DNA of 14,193 nt from an uncultured Lachnospiraceae bacterium (GCA_949051815.1 CARQVR010000061.1:7273-21465); one strand, 5' to 3'; positions 5,932 to 13,783 are shown, counted from the first letter of the stretch. Numbers and translations: made by a program. Notes: a model not told the origin generated them from the letters alone.

Positions 5932-8664
5932 ATGCTTGACAGACAGTATCACTTATATTCGGTGGACACCGGAAACTTTTACAGCAATCGCGAAAAATAT
6001 CTGCATGAAATGAATTGCAGATACCGCAAAGAACGCAACTACATACAGAACAAACTGCCGGAACTGGAAAAAAAGCTGAAACAATGCGGCTATACAGAGG
6101 AGTCCCTGCATCTGTTAAGAAAGGGAAACGCCGGAAACCTTCCCCCAAAAGCCTCCTGCGCAGATATCGTTAACGCTTATCTGCACTGGATCCGACTGAT
6201 TCAGCATAAGAGAGAAAAGGCAAAAGAATCCAAGGAAAAGCTGCTTGCCCTCCTCTCGAATAAAGTCAGGCAGAACGAGTTGACAGACGGCAGGGATCAT
6301 GTCCGCACACTCAGACCGGACGCGCTCTCCGACACCAATGTAATTTCTGCCTTTGACTCTGCGTTAAGCCGTGCAATCGGCATCGGTCAGGACGAACTGA
6401 CAGAATCATTGATGATTGTTCAGGTCTACTATTTTGACGTGTTTAAAGATCTGTTCTTTTACGGTTTCTTCCACAAGGGAGAAAAATATATTTACTTTAC
6501 ATCCTCAGCCGGACAAATCCGCAGCAAAAAAGCGGTTTTTCTAAAGGAAACCGTATGGAACCGGATCAGGATGACCATTATGTGCGGCCTTTCCATAGAG
6601 AAAATCAACGCCAAAGGCGGCAACAACGTGAACAAGCATCTGGCATACATGGCGCTTGCCAACTCCGCCACGGACGAGTGGAAAGAATTTGATATCGACA
6701 AATCCATCGTCATCGAAGACTTTGAGACAAAAGTGTACGGCACCTTTGACCTTGTGGATGAGACAGACTATTCCATCACAAGAAAAACGGACGCCATCCC
6801 CGTGCCGCACACCGACGGCGCAGGCATGATTCTGCCCGCCGTCTCCTCCAAAAACTTCATGTTCCGCGCTCCATGGATCAAGGGACTGCTGGGCGTGTTT
6901 GATTTTAGAAAATTTACAGAGGCTGGCGGCTGCTCTCCTGTCATCCGTGATATTTACGGTCAGGCGCATGACATTATAAAAGAAGATATACAGATCATCT
7001 TCACCAAAAGCCAGTTTAAAATGCATCCCTACTACGACTCATGGGACGAATATAAGGCCTGCTTTAAAAAATATCATTGCGGTGCGGGAAAATGCAGCGT
7101 GGAGGAAGACCGGATCAAAAAGGCAAAGATCAATTATCAGATGCTGCAAACGCTCACCGACATTACAGAAGAGGAAATAGATCTGCTGACGCAAAAATCA
7201 GCAGACCGCATCCGCAATATCTGCACCTCAAGAGAAACCATGTTTGACGTTTTAGGGATCACCCCCTACAACACGGATATGACGCCCTTTCAGCAGGCCG
7301 TCAAGCTCTACCCGCCCCTCCTTGGAGACACCTACACCAAAGACATTCTGCGGGAAGTAAAAAACAGCCTGCTCAAAAAATACCGGAGCGGAAAACTGGA
7401 GGTAAACGGCAGATACACCTTCCTGCTCCCCGATTTCTACGCCGCCTGTGAATACTGGTTTGAAAAGAAAGAAAATCCCCGGGGGCTGCTTTCGGACGGC
7501 GAGGTGTTCTGTCACCTGTTCCGCCGTTTCGATAAACTGGATTGTCTCAGGAGTCCGCACTTATATCGGGAACATGCCGTGCGTCACAATGTGGCAGGCG
7601 AAGCCGATACCGGCCGCGCCGAAAAGCTGCGGGAATGGTTTCTCACAGACGGCCTCTATGCCAGTACCCATGACCTGATCAGCAAGCTTCTGATGTACGA
7701 CGTGGACGGGGACAAGTCTCTTGTGGTGGCTGACCCGCAGTTAATTGAAATAGCGCAGCGCAATATGAAGGGCATCGTCCCGCTCTACTATAATATGAAA
7801 AAAGCAAAACCTGCCCTCTTAAATAAAGCGAATATTTATGCCGGACTGCACGCCGCTTTCACCGGCGGCAACATCGGAATCTACAGCAACGCCATCTCCA
7901 AAATCTGGAACAGCGAAGTATTTCTCTCCGGTTCTGAAAGAGAAAAGCAGGATGCCACAGACTGCGTAAAACAGCTCTGCTGCCAGAATAACTTCGTAAT
8001 TGATTTTGCCAAGACCTTATATAAGCCGGAATTTCCCAAAGAGGTCAGCGAGCGGATCGCCAGATACACCAAAGACAAGCTTCCCGCTTTCTTTGCCTTT
8101 GCCAAGGATAAAGAAAAAGAACAGATTCAGGAGCGAAACGGCAGCTTCGTAAACAGACTGTACGACAAAATTCCGGACAGAGCGATCAACACCCGCGGGC
8201 TTCATCTGGACGCGCTCAACTATCAGATCATGATGGCAGACCCGGACGTCCGGTGCAGCGACAATGCGGCCGCTCTGTACGACGCCTTAAATAAACAGTA
8301 CCGCTATATGATCCATATGAAAGATGCGCGCGCTGACAATATGCAGTATATTGCAGTCAAAATCCGGGAAGCCTTCTCCGCTCTTGGCTATTCCGATGAA
8401 ACCGTCGCCGACATGCTGACGGAATACCTGTACGGCAGAGGAAAAAGGTATAAACAGCTTTTATGGTTCTGCTACGGGGAACAGGTGGTGGCAAATCTCA
8501 GAAAGCATACAGAAACGCCGAACACCAAATATATCTCCTGCGCCGACTGCGGGGAGTGGATCGAAATCCGCGCCAGAGACAACCGCACCAGGCGCTGCCC
8601 CGCATGTCAGAAGACATATGTGCGGATGTATGACAGAAACCGGAAACAGAAAAATTCCGTTTAA
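5932..8664 (+). CDS. Single-subunit DNA-dependent RNA polymerase, YonO/QDE-1 type
   Basis: A 910-residue protein with the two double-psi beta-barrel signatures of the YonO/QDE-1 polymerase superfamily on one chain. Residues ~295-325 (DGAGMILP, then FRAPWIKGLLGVFDF) match the first-barrel region with its conserved Lys-Gly. Residues ~539-550 (CLRSPHLYREHA) correspond to the conserved RxPxL stretch ahead of the active site. Residues 590-594 are DVDGD, the metal-binding DxDGD catalytic motif. A Cys4 zinc ribbon ends the protein (Cys870, 873, 889, 892). The first ~120 residues are charged and helical. YonO of phage SPbeta is an experimentally shown DNA-dependent RNA polymerase for late phage genes, and crAss-like phages carry a virion relative. 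ATG 5932 is chosen over TTG 5926 for spacing from AGAGGAG. It heads the tail and lysis genes and likely transcribes some of them (inference). Confidence 0.88.
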   Translation: MLDRQYHLYSVDTGNFYSNREKYLHEMNCRYRKERNYIQNKLPELEKKLKQCGYTEESLHLLRKGNAGNLPPKASCADIVNAYLHWIRLIQHKREKAKESKEKLLALLSNKVRQNELTDGRDHVRTLRPDALSDTNVISAFDSALSRAIGIGQDELTESLMIVQVYYFDVFKDLFFYGFFHKGEKYIYFTSSAGQIRSKKAVFLKETVWNRIRMTIMCGLSIEKINAKGGNNVNKHLAYMALANSATDEWKEFDIDKSIVIEDFETKVYGTFDLVDETDYSITRKTDAIPVPHTDGAGMILPAVSSKNFMFRAPWIKGLLGVFDFRKFTEAGGCSPVIRDIYGQAHDIIKEDIQIIFTKSQFKMHPYYDSWDEYKACFKKYHCGAGKCSVEEDRIKKAKINYQMLQTLTDITEEEIDLLTQKSADRIRNICTSRETMFDVLGITPYNTDMTPFQQAVKLYPPLLGDTYTKDILREVKNSLLKKYRSGKLEVNGRYTFLLPDFYAACEYWFEKKENPRGLLSDGEVFCHLFRRFDKLDCLRSPHLYREHAVRHNVAGEADTGRAEKLREWFLTDGLYASTHDLISKLLMYDVDGDKSLVVADPQLIEIAQRNMKGIVPLYYNMKKAKPALLNKANIYAGLHAAFTGGNIGIYSNAISKIWNSEVFLSGSEREKQDATDCVKQLCCQNNFVIDFAKTLYKPEFPKEVSERIARYTKDKLPAFFAFAKDKEKEQIQERNGSFVNRLYDKIPDRAINTRGLHLDALNYQIMMADPDVRCSDNAAALYDALNKQYRYMIHMKDARADNMQYIAVKIREAFSALGYSDETVADMLTEYLYGRGKRYKQLLWFCYGEQVVANLRKHTETPNTKYISCADCGEWIEIRARDNRTRRCPACQKTYVRMYDRNRKQKNSV

Positions 8665-8681
8665 CAAAGCGGAACAAAACA

Positions 8682-8698
8682 GGCCATTCCCACTGGCC
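8682..8698. other. Short hairpin after the polymerase gene
   Basis: GGCCA-TTCCCAC-TGGCC lies about 18 bases past the polymerase stop codon. There is no T run, so termination here is unlikely; it may be a processing or stability element. Confidence 0.35.
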
Positions 8699-8741
8699 GG
8701 AAAGAAACCCTCAAATATGCAAACGGCCATCCGCAGTGGAC

Positions 8742-8765
8742 TTTCCCTTGTGTGTATAAGGGAAA
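8742..8765 (+). other. Hairpin ahead of the HU-like gene
   Basis: TTTCCCTT (8742-8749) pairs perfectly with AAGGGAAA (8758-8765) around an 8-base loop. It lacks a T run. It sits 40 bases before the TTG start of the HU-like gene, in the 141-base gap after the polymerase gene, and may be an mRNA stability or processing site. Confidence 0.4.
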
Positions 8766-8805
8766 CAGCATATTGCGCAATGGCTGCGAACTGGAGGAAA
8801 CCACC

Positions 8806-9102
8806 TTGATTATCACGCAGGAAAACCTCATAAACCAAATAGCCGGCAAAGAAGAGATCAGCCCTGCAACCGTCCGCAGAATTTTCAAATCGGCGGAAGA
8901 TATCATTTTTAACTGCCTGTCTTCCACTACCTCCTCAGAAAATACAGTCGTAAAAGTACTGGATGGGTTAAGTCTGGAATGCGCCCTCCTTCCCGAACGG
9001 GAAATCCATACCTATGACACCATCGTCTGCAAAGAAAGACTTTGGACCAAGCCCAAAATCACCCGGTACTACAACAGAAAACTGAACGGTTATTTTAAAT
9101 GA
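8806..9102 (+). CDS. HU-like DNA-binding protein
   Basis: A 98-residue protein with an HU/IHF-like layout. The N-terminal helical part is TQENLINQIAGKEEISPATVRRIFKSAEDII (about residues 4-34), followed by a beta segment (NTVVKVLDGLSLECALLP) and a C-terminal basic tail TKPKITRYYNRKLNG, where HU proteins have their final strand and helix. HU-like proteins bend or coat DNA; in a phage element one could assist transcription or packaging. The start is TTG 8806, with GGAGG 8 bases ahead; the in-frame GTG 8752 sits inside the hairpin and has no ribosome site. The next gene follows closely. Confidence 0.62.
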   Translation: MIITQENLINQIAGKEEISPATVRRIFKSAEDIIFNCLSSTTSSENTVVKVLDGLSLECALLPEREIHTYDTIVCKERLWTKPKITRYYNRKLNGYFK

Positions 9103-9115
9103 AAGCAGGTGATCC
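9102..9115 (+). promoter_or_regulatory. Extended ribosome binding site that sets a TTG start
   Basis: AAAGCAGGTGATCC matches the full anti-Shine-Dalgarno complement AAAGGAGGTGATCC at 13 of 14 bases, with TTG at 9117 at normal spacing. This favours TTG over the upstream ATG 9099. Confidence 0.6.
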
Positions 9116-9116
9116 T

Positions 9117-9875
9117 TTGAAACTCAGCTATTTTGAACTACTGTCTCCCGACCCGGTACAGGTTCCGTCGGCAGGAGGCGTCAAATCTCCCACTCTGCGG
9201 GAAATCTCTTCCCTTGGACTGCGCACTTACCGGCATTATCTGGCGATTCTTTCTCTGGATCTGGACTCTTACCTGTCCATGACCGGCACGTCTGAACTCT
9301 ATGCGCTTTTGTCTGAGGATGAAAAAACGAAAATGACCTTGTTCGATCTGCTCCTGTCAAGCCCGCCGTCCTGCGCGCTGATTCAGAACATGCTGGACTT
9401 TTTTATGGAGGGGACCGTCACCTTCTCCGAATCCCAACATGCCTTTCTGGTCTGCGCTGACGACGGAGAGACAGGACTGATTACAAGGGAAAACTACCTG
9501 ACGGTATGCGATCTGATCGGACAGCGCAATTATCTGAAACCTCGACGCAGCGAAGACTTGTCGAAGGTGAAAAGCAAAAAGGCGCTGGAGATCATGAAAA
9601 AACTGCAAAAGGGAAGAGCCGAAAAAGAAAAGCTGGCAAAGACAGATAAAAATATGGAGCTGGGAAACATCATTTCCGCCGTCGCGAACCGAAGCCAGTC
9701 TCTGCATATCCTCAATATCTGGGATCTTACCGTCTACCAGCTCTGGGACTGCTTTGCCCGCCTTTCCGGCAATAACCTGTACAACATTCAATCCATGAGC
9801 GTTGCGGCGTGGGGCGATAAAAATCACTCCTTCGACGCGTCGGCATGGTTCAAAAAAATAGAAACAGAAACATGA
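9117..9875 (+). CDS. Unknown phage-element protein, possible tail assembly factor
   Basis: A 252-residue protein from TTG 9117. ATG 9099 overlaps the HU-like stop as ATGA and would add six residues, but it lacks a ribosome site of its own. The N-terminal half is helical and hydrophobic in patches (SYFELLSPDPVQVPSAGGVK, LGLRTYRHYLAILSLDLDSY). A Lys-rich charged helix follows at about residues 138-178. The C-terminal part has LHILNIWDLTVYQLWDCFAR and a WFKK end, with aromatic residues typical of phage tail assembly chaperones. It lies directly before the tail-tube-like gene, which fits such a role, but I do not recognise a named family with confidence. Confidence 0.55.
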   Translation: MKLSYFELLSPDPVQVPSAGGVKSPTLREISSLGLRTYRHYLAILSLDLDSYLSMTGTSELYALLSEDEKTKMTLFDLLLSSPPSCALIQNMLDFFMEGTVTFSESQHAFLVCADDGETGLITRENYLTVCDLIGQRNYLKPRRSEDLSKVKSKKALEIMKKLQKGRAEKEKLAKTDKNMELGNIISAVANRSQSLHILNIWDLTVYQLWDCFARLSGNNLYNIQSMSVAAWGDKNHSFDASAWFKKIETET

Positions 9876-9899
9876 TAACACTTAAAGGAGGAACACATC

Positions 9900-10631
9900 A
9901 TGACAAACCCTAACATGGCAAACAGAGAGGTCTGCGATCTGCTTTTCGTGGACTACGCCACAAAGAAACCTTTTCTCAATCTGGATTTCGCAAACGTCAG
10001 CACAACTGAGCTGACCGGCGAGTCCGTATTCGCCCACGGCGGAAAAGGCCACCCCAAGCGCGTCCAGTTCTCCGGCGAGAGAGGCGGCACCATTACCATC
10101 GAGACACAGATCCAGACCGTCAAGCTCTGGCAGCTCATTACCGGCGGCGAAATCTCCAGATCCGCCCGGTTTGTGACCAGAATGGAGACGTCCGTGGACG
10201 ACGCAGGCACTGTCATTACCCTGCCCGACGTACCCGCAGCAGACAGCGTGGTTGTCTACAAGGCGGACGACGACTGTGGCGCAGAGCTGGCATACACTGT
10301 GGCCGATAAGGTCATCACGCTCACATCCGCACTGGCAGGCGGCGACGCGGTTATCGTTTACTACATGAAGGAAGTAAACGAAGGCGTGCAGAGAATCAAC
10401 ATCAAATCCACCAGCTTCCCGAAGAATTTCATCGTCTACGGCGACACGGTTATGAAGACCGAGGACGACGAGGCGGTGCCGCTTAAGCTGACCGCTTACA
10501 AGTGCGCTCCCCAGTCCAACATGTCTCTCAGCTTCAGCAACAACGGCGATCCCGGAAGCCTGACCATCACCGCTGATCTGATGGCGGATCAGGACAACAA
10601 CATTCTCGATCTCACGCTCATCGAAGAATAG
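9900..10631 (+). CDS. Tail-tube-like phage structural protein
   Basis: A 243-residue, beta-rich protein with no signal peptide or membrane segment. The N-terminal half has LLFVDYATKKPFLNLDFANV, a GGKGHPKRVQFSGERGGTI segment and TIETQIQTVKLWQLITGGEI, a pattern seen in phage tail tube or major tail proteins. Residues ~95-155 form an inserted small Ig-like beta domain (PAADSVVVYKADDDCGAEL). The end (SLTITADLMADQDNNILDL) resembles tube proteins with an LTI-xADLMAD ending. AAAGGAGG lies 8 bases before ATG 9900. A strong terminator follows immediately, so this is the end of one transcript and the protein may be made in large amounts. Calling it tube rather than another virion protein is inference. 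Confidence 0.6.
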   Translation: MTNPNMANREVCDLLFVDYATKKPFLNLDFANVSTTELTGESVFAHGGKGHPKRVQFSGERGGTITIETQIQTVKLWQLITGGEISRSARFVTRMETSVDDAGTVITLPDVPAADSVVVYKADDDCGAELAYTVADKVITLTSALAGGDAVIVYYMKEVNEGVQRINIKSTSFPKNFIVYGDTVMKTEDDEAVPLKLTAYKCAPQSNMSLSFSNNGDPGSLTITADLMADQDNNILDLTLIEE

Positions 10632-10643
10632 AAGTCTCATCAC

Positions 10644-10685
10644 AGGGATAACATTTACATCTTGTATCTGTTATCCCTTTTTTTT
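10644..10685 (+). terminator. Rho-independent terminator after the tail-tube-like gene
   Basis: AGGGATAACA (10644-10653) pairs perfectly with TGTTATCCCT (10669-10678), followed by a run of eight T. It separates the structural genes from the lysis genes. Confidence 0.88.
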
Positions 10686-10793
10686 ACGCCGACAAAAACA
10701 GGAAAATGCAGCGTATAAAAGGCTTCGTAATAAAGCGGCATCCAGCGCGCTGTCTGGAAGCCTTCACACAAACCGCTGCGGAATGGAGGAAAT

Positions 10794-11213
10794 ATGAGTT
10801 TTACAGAAATGATCCAGTATATTTTATACATTGTTCTGACGGCCATTCTGCCTGTGGCCGCAAAGTATACCGTCAACTTTATTCAGGCCAGAATCAGGGA
10901 GAGCGCTTTCATCGAGGAGGCAGCAAAGACAGAGGCGCGAAGTATCCTCATAAAAGACGCCCTGTCCGACGTCATGGATGCCGTACTGTACGTCAACCAG
11001 ACCTTTGTGGACACCCTGAAAGCAAGAGGCGAATTTACACAGAGCGCATGGGAAGAGGCAAAGCAGAAAGCATACAATGCAGCCCTCCTCTCCGTCTCCG
11101 AAGAGTCAAAAAAAGCGGTGGCCAGCGTGTACGGCTCCTTTGACAACTGGCTGCAACTAAAAATAGAAGCCTCCGTTCAGGCTGCCAAAACAAATAAGGA
11201 TGTGATTATATGA
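10794..11213 (+). CDS. Phage holin, LL-H family
   Basis: A 139-residue protein with one N-terminal transmembrane helix (about residues 7-29, MIQYILYIVLTAILPVAAKY) and a long charged helical domain with the AVLYVNQT and SESYGSF-like features of the LL-H holin family (here VYGSFDNWLQ). Holins form membrane lesions that release or activate the endolysin. GGAGG lies just before ATG 10794. The stop codon overlaps the lysozyme start as ATGA, giving translational coupling. Because a terminator closes the previous transcript, a promoter is expected at 10686-10793. I see no sigma-A promoter there, so the element's own polymerase may read it. Confidence 0.75.
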   Translation: MSFTEMIQYILYIVLTAILPVAAKYTVNFIQARIRESAFIEEAAKTEARSILIKDALSDVMDAVLYVNQTFVDTLKARGEFTQSAWEEAKQKAYNAALLSVSEESKKAVASVYGSFDNWLQLKIEASVQAAKTNKDVII

Positions 11214-12229
11214 ATAGAAAAATAAGTGAAAACGGCCTTGCCCTCATCAAACGGTTTGAGGGCCTTCGTTTAACCGCCTATCAGGACAGCGTCGGCGTGT
11301 GGACCATCGGATACGGCCACACCTCCGGCGTGTCCGGAGGCCAGACCATCACCCGGACACAGGCGGACGCCTATCTGCGCGCCGACTGTGCAAACGCCGA
11401 GAAAGCCGTAAACCGCTATATGACCGTTTACCAGTGGAACCAGAACCAGTTCGACGCCCTCGTCAGCTTTACCTATAACTGTGGCGCCGGAAACCTGAGA
11501 ACCCTGCTGGACGGCGGCGCGCGCAGCATTGCGCAGATCAGCGAAAAAATCCCCGCCTACCGCAAGGCCGGCGGCAAAGTCCTTAAGGGACTTGTAAACA
11601 GACGCGCCGCTGAGAAAGCGCTGTTTGATACGCCTGTCTCCCCGGATTCCGCCACCGCCTCATCCCCCGCATACATCAGACCCGTCAGCTATATGCAGAC
11701 CGATCCGCGCTGGAAATCGCACAACTATTCCGCCAAAGGCGAGCAAAAAACCATCGGCAGCGCCGGCTGCGGCGTCGCCGTTTCCGCTATGGTGATTGCC
11801 ACCTTAAAAGACCCCTCGGTAACCCCCGTCACCACCGCGCAGTGGTCCATGTCCCACGGCTATAAAGCGCTGAATCAGGGAACTTACTACTCCTATTTCG
11901 TTCCCCAGTTTTCCGCCTACGGCATCCAGTGCGAGCGTCTGAACCAGTCAAACCTCTATGGAAAAACTTCCTCACCCGCCCATGAAAAAGCTTTACAGAC
12001 ACTGCAAAACGGCGGCTGGGTGATTGCCTGTATGGGAAAAGGACATTGGACAAGCGCGGGTCATTTTATTCTTCTGTATCACTGCAAGGACGGTTATGTC
12101 TACATCAACGACCCTGCGTCCACGAAGGAAAACCGCATCAGGAACACATGGGATCTGTTTGCAAAACAGGTAAAATATATGTGGGCCGTGCGCCTTCCCG
12201 ATGGGACTGTCTTACCGGCAGACGCGTGA
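11210..12229 (+). CDS. Bifunctional endolysin: GH24 lysozyme fused to C39-like peptidase
   Basis: A 339-residue protein with two catalytic domains. Residues ~5-140 form a phage T4/P22-type lysozyme (GH24): Glu17 in KRFEGLRLTAYQD is the catalytic acid, followed by VWTIGYGHT (31-38), and FDALVSFTYNCGAGNL is typical. A short Ser/Pro/Ala linker follows (~141-155). Residues ~156-330 form a papain-like C39_2-type domain: Cys187 in SAGCGVAVSAM, His285 in SAGHFILLYH, and Asn300-Asp301 in YVYINDPAS as the third catalytic position. The lysozyme cuts glycan and the second domain probably cuts the peptide stem. There is no signal peptide, as expected for holin-dependent release. It overlaps the holin gene by four bases. 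Confidence 0.9.
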   Translation: MNRKISENGLALIKRFEGLRLTAYQDSVGVWTIGYGHTSGVSGGQTITRTQADAYLRADCANAEKAVNRYMTVYQWNQNQFDALVSFTYNCGAGNLRTLLDGGARSIAQISEKIPAYRKAGGKVLKGLVNRRAAEKALFDTPVSPDSATASSPAYIRPVSYMQTDPRWKSHNYSAKGEQKTIGSAGCGVAVSAMVIATLKDPSVTPVTTAQWSMSHGYKALNQGTYYSYFVPQFSAYGIQCERLNQSNLYGKTSSPAHEKALQTLQNGGWVIACMGKGHWTSAGHFILLYHCKDGYVYINDPASTKENRIRNTWDLFAKQVKYMWAVRLPDGTVLPADA

Positions 12230-12259
12230 CGCTCCGGTCGAGAAAAGGATACTGTTAAA

Positions 12260-12769
12260 ATGAATGAAATCATAGAACTTACAAAAATTGACTATGTATC
12301 TGTGCTTCCCGCTGCGGTTGCCATTCTGGCCGGAACAAAGGCCATACTCTCCCTCTTAGAGAGCTTTGTGGAAAAGCTCGGTCTTGAGACAAAATGGATG
12401 CGCCAGAGACGGGAGGAACACGAACTGCTGATCCGTACCTCCCAGAATCTGACTGCCCTGCAGACACAGCATGAACACGACATGCAAAAGTCCGACAGAC
12501 GGGATGAGAAGATCTCGGCGGACATAAAAAAGCTCACCCGGATGTTTGTGGATAAGGAAATCGACGACATGCGCTGGGAAATCAACAATTTCGCCACCAA
12601 GGTTTCCGAGGGAAAGCCCTGCAACAAGGACAGCTTCAAACACTGCATCCATATTTATGAAAAATACGAGCAGATCCTTTCGGAAAACGGCCTTGAAAAC
12701 GGTGAAGTGGAGATCTCCATGGAACTGATTAATGACGCATATATGCGGAAGATGCGGGAGGGGTTTTAG
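12260..12769 (+). CDS. Membrane-anchored coiled-coil phage protein
   Basis: A 169-residue protein. A hydrophobic segment at residues ~13-35 (VSVLPAAVAILAGTKAILSL) is followed by a charged, probably coiled-coil region (~45-105) and a C-terminal module with DDMRWEINNFATKVSEGKPC, HCIHIYEKYEQILSENGLENG and an AYMRKMREGF end. Similar C-terminal modules occur in clostridial phage proteins of unknown function. It follows the endolysin by 30 bases with AAAAGGA ahead of ATG 12260, so it is probably part of the lysis operon and might help holin or envelope disruption. That role is inferred from position only. Confidence 0.65.
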   Translation: MNEIIELTKIDYVSVLPAAVAILAGTKAILSLLESFVEKLGLETKWMRQRREEHELLIRTSQNLTALQTQHEHDMQKSDRRDEKISADIKKLTRMFVDKEIDDMRWEINNFATKVSEGKPCNKDSFKHCIHIYEKYEQILSENGLENGEVEISMELINDAYMRKMREGF

Positions 12770-12872
12770 AAATACTATAAACAAAACATTGATGGCCTTT
12801 TCTTTCATTTTGTGATATATTATATATTATTGATGTATTATGTCAAAATATATGCAATTGAGAGAATAAAAC

Positions 12873-13598
12873 ATGGAAAAAGCTGATATCAATGTATATA
12901 TTGATGAATCCGGAAGTATCACCAAAAAAGACATAGAGCACCACAAATATTTTGTTATAGCAATATTATTTACCCGTAATTCCCAAAGGATCAAGAGATA
13001 TTTCAAAAAAGGAATTGCCTCTTTAACTCAAAATACAAAATATTTGGAATGCTTAAAAACAAAAGGTGAAATCAAAGGATCTGAGGTTACAGAAACTAAA
13101 AAACGCGATATATATGAAAGGATTGTTCGTAATTGTAGAAACGATTTTGAAATTGGAATTATCGTATTAGACAACAATTATACTACTGATACTTTCATTA
13201 AAAACCATGCTCGGACATTTAATTACATATTACAGGTATTTTTTGATGTACTGTTTAGAAATGCAAGCAAGTATGCTAATACCATTCATAACATGCATAT
13301 GGTAATTGATGAACAGAACATCGCTACTGACGCGGATTATACTCTGGATGGATATTTAAATCAGCAGCTAAATGTTTTAAATCCAATATGTAACCATTTT
13401 GATGTTACTTATGTGGATTCAAAATATCATCCCTTAATACAGCTAATTGATTTTGTGTCAAACACTTTTTACAGAAATCTGGAAAAGCATGACAAAACTT
13501 CCATCCAGAATGTTAAACTGCTACAGCACTGTTTATGTGGAAACAGAATTTTTGATTTTTCATCTAATCACGACACAAAATTATTCCTCGATGAATAA
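12873..13598 (+). CDS. DUF3800 family protein
   Basis: A 241-residue protein with the hallmarks of DUF3800: NVYIDESGSI at the N-terminus (Asp11, Glu12), MHMVIDEQN in the middle (Asp146, Glu147) and PLIQLIDFVSNTFYRNLE near the end (Asp193). The spaced acidic residues fit an RNase H-like nuclease fold as predicted for the family. The gene is clearly more AT-rich and uses more A/T-ending codons than the flanking phage genes, a sign of separate acquisition. The ribosome site is weak (GAGAG ahead of ATG 12873). A small RNA gene follows 13 bases downstream. Structured RNA motifs next to DUF3800 genes are known in other bacteria, so the pair may be one unit. Biological role unknown; an accessory or defence function is possible. 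Confidence 0.85.
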   Translation: MEKADINVYIDESGSITKKDIEHHKYFVIAILFTRNSQRIKRYFKKGIASLTQNTKYLECLKTKGEIKGSEVTETKKRDIYERIVRNCRNDFEIGIIVLDNNYTTDTFIKNHARTFNYILQVFFDVLFRNASKYANTIHNMHMVIDEQNIATDADYTLDGYLNQQLNVLNPICNHFDVTYVDSKYHPLIQLIDFVSNTFYRNLEKHDKTSIQNVKLLQHCLCGNRIFDFSSNHDTKLFLDE

Positions 13599-13610
13599 CA
13601 TTTGCCTTGC

Positions 13611-13639
13611 TTGACAATATAATTATAGTATGATATATT
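13611..13639 (+). promoter_or_regulatory. Consensus promoter of a small RNA
   Basis: Perfect TTGACA (13611-13616), a 17-base spacer and TATATT (13634-13639, 5 of 6). It begins 12 bases past the DUF3800 stop, with transcription expected near 13646. Confidence 0.82.
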
Positions 13640-13645
13640 TGCTTT

Positions 13646-13749
13646 ACCAAGTAATTTCCCTTATACGGTGCATGAGGATGTAAGGCGGCTGTAATGTCGT
13701 CCACCATAGGGTTTTGGCAGAAAAGCATTCCAGATATGGGATGTTTTTT
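13646..13749 (+). ncRNA. Small structured RNA next to DUF3800
   Basis: The stretch lies between a consensus promoter and a T-tailed hairpin and has no ORF with a ribosome site. A bulged long-range stem can form: CCCT/AGGG (13658-13661 with 13708-13711), AT/AT, then GGTG/CACC (13667-13670 with 13702-13705). Inside it, GGCG (13684-13687) can pair with CGTC (13698-13701). The DUF3800 RNA motifs (classes I-XI) found by comparative genomics lie close to DUF3800 genes, and this may be one of them or a relative; I cannot assign a class. Readthrough would extend it to 13819. Confidence 0.65.
13723..13749 (+). terminator. First terminator of the small RNA
   Basis: AAGCATTCC (13723-13731) pairs with GGGATGTTT (13738-13746), including two G-U pairs, around the loop AGATAT, followed by T6 (13744-13749). 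Confidence 0.7.
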
Positions 13750-13783
13750 CGCTCCAAAAGTAAATATTTTCATATATCTTATC

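Noticed and set aside
5440..5952. 170-residue minus-strand frame
   Set aside because: It covers the leader, the small gene and the start of the polymerase gene in antisense, and has no ribosome site or motif.
6541..7026. 161-residue minus-strand frame
   Set aside because: It lies entirely opposite the polymerase gene in a conserved part of that protein; composition is that of a shadow frame.
9882..10643. 253-residue open frame on the minus strand
   Set aside because: It is an exact antisense shadow of the tail-tube-like gene, has no ribosome site and has no recognisable family; the plus-strand gene has AAAGGAGG and a terminator.
12770..12872. Promoter for the DUF3800 gene
   Set aside because: The stretch is so AT-rich that many weak -10-like sites occur; none has a convincing -35 at 16-18 bp.
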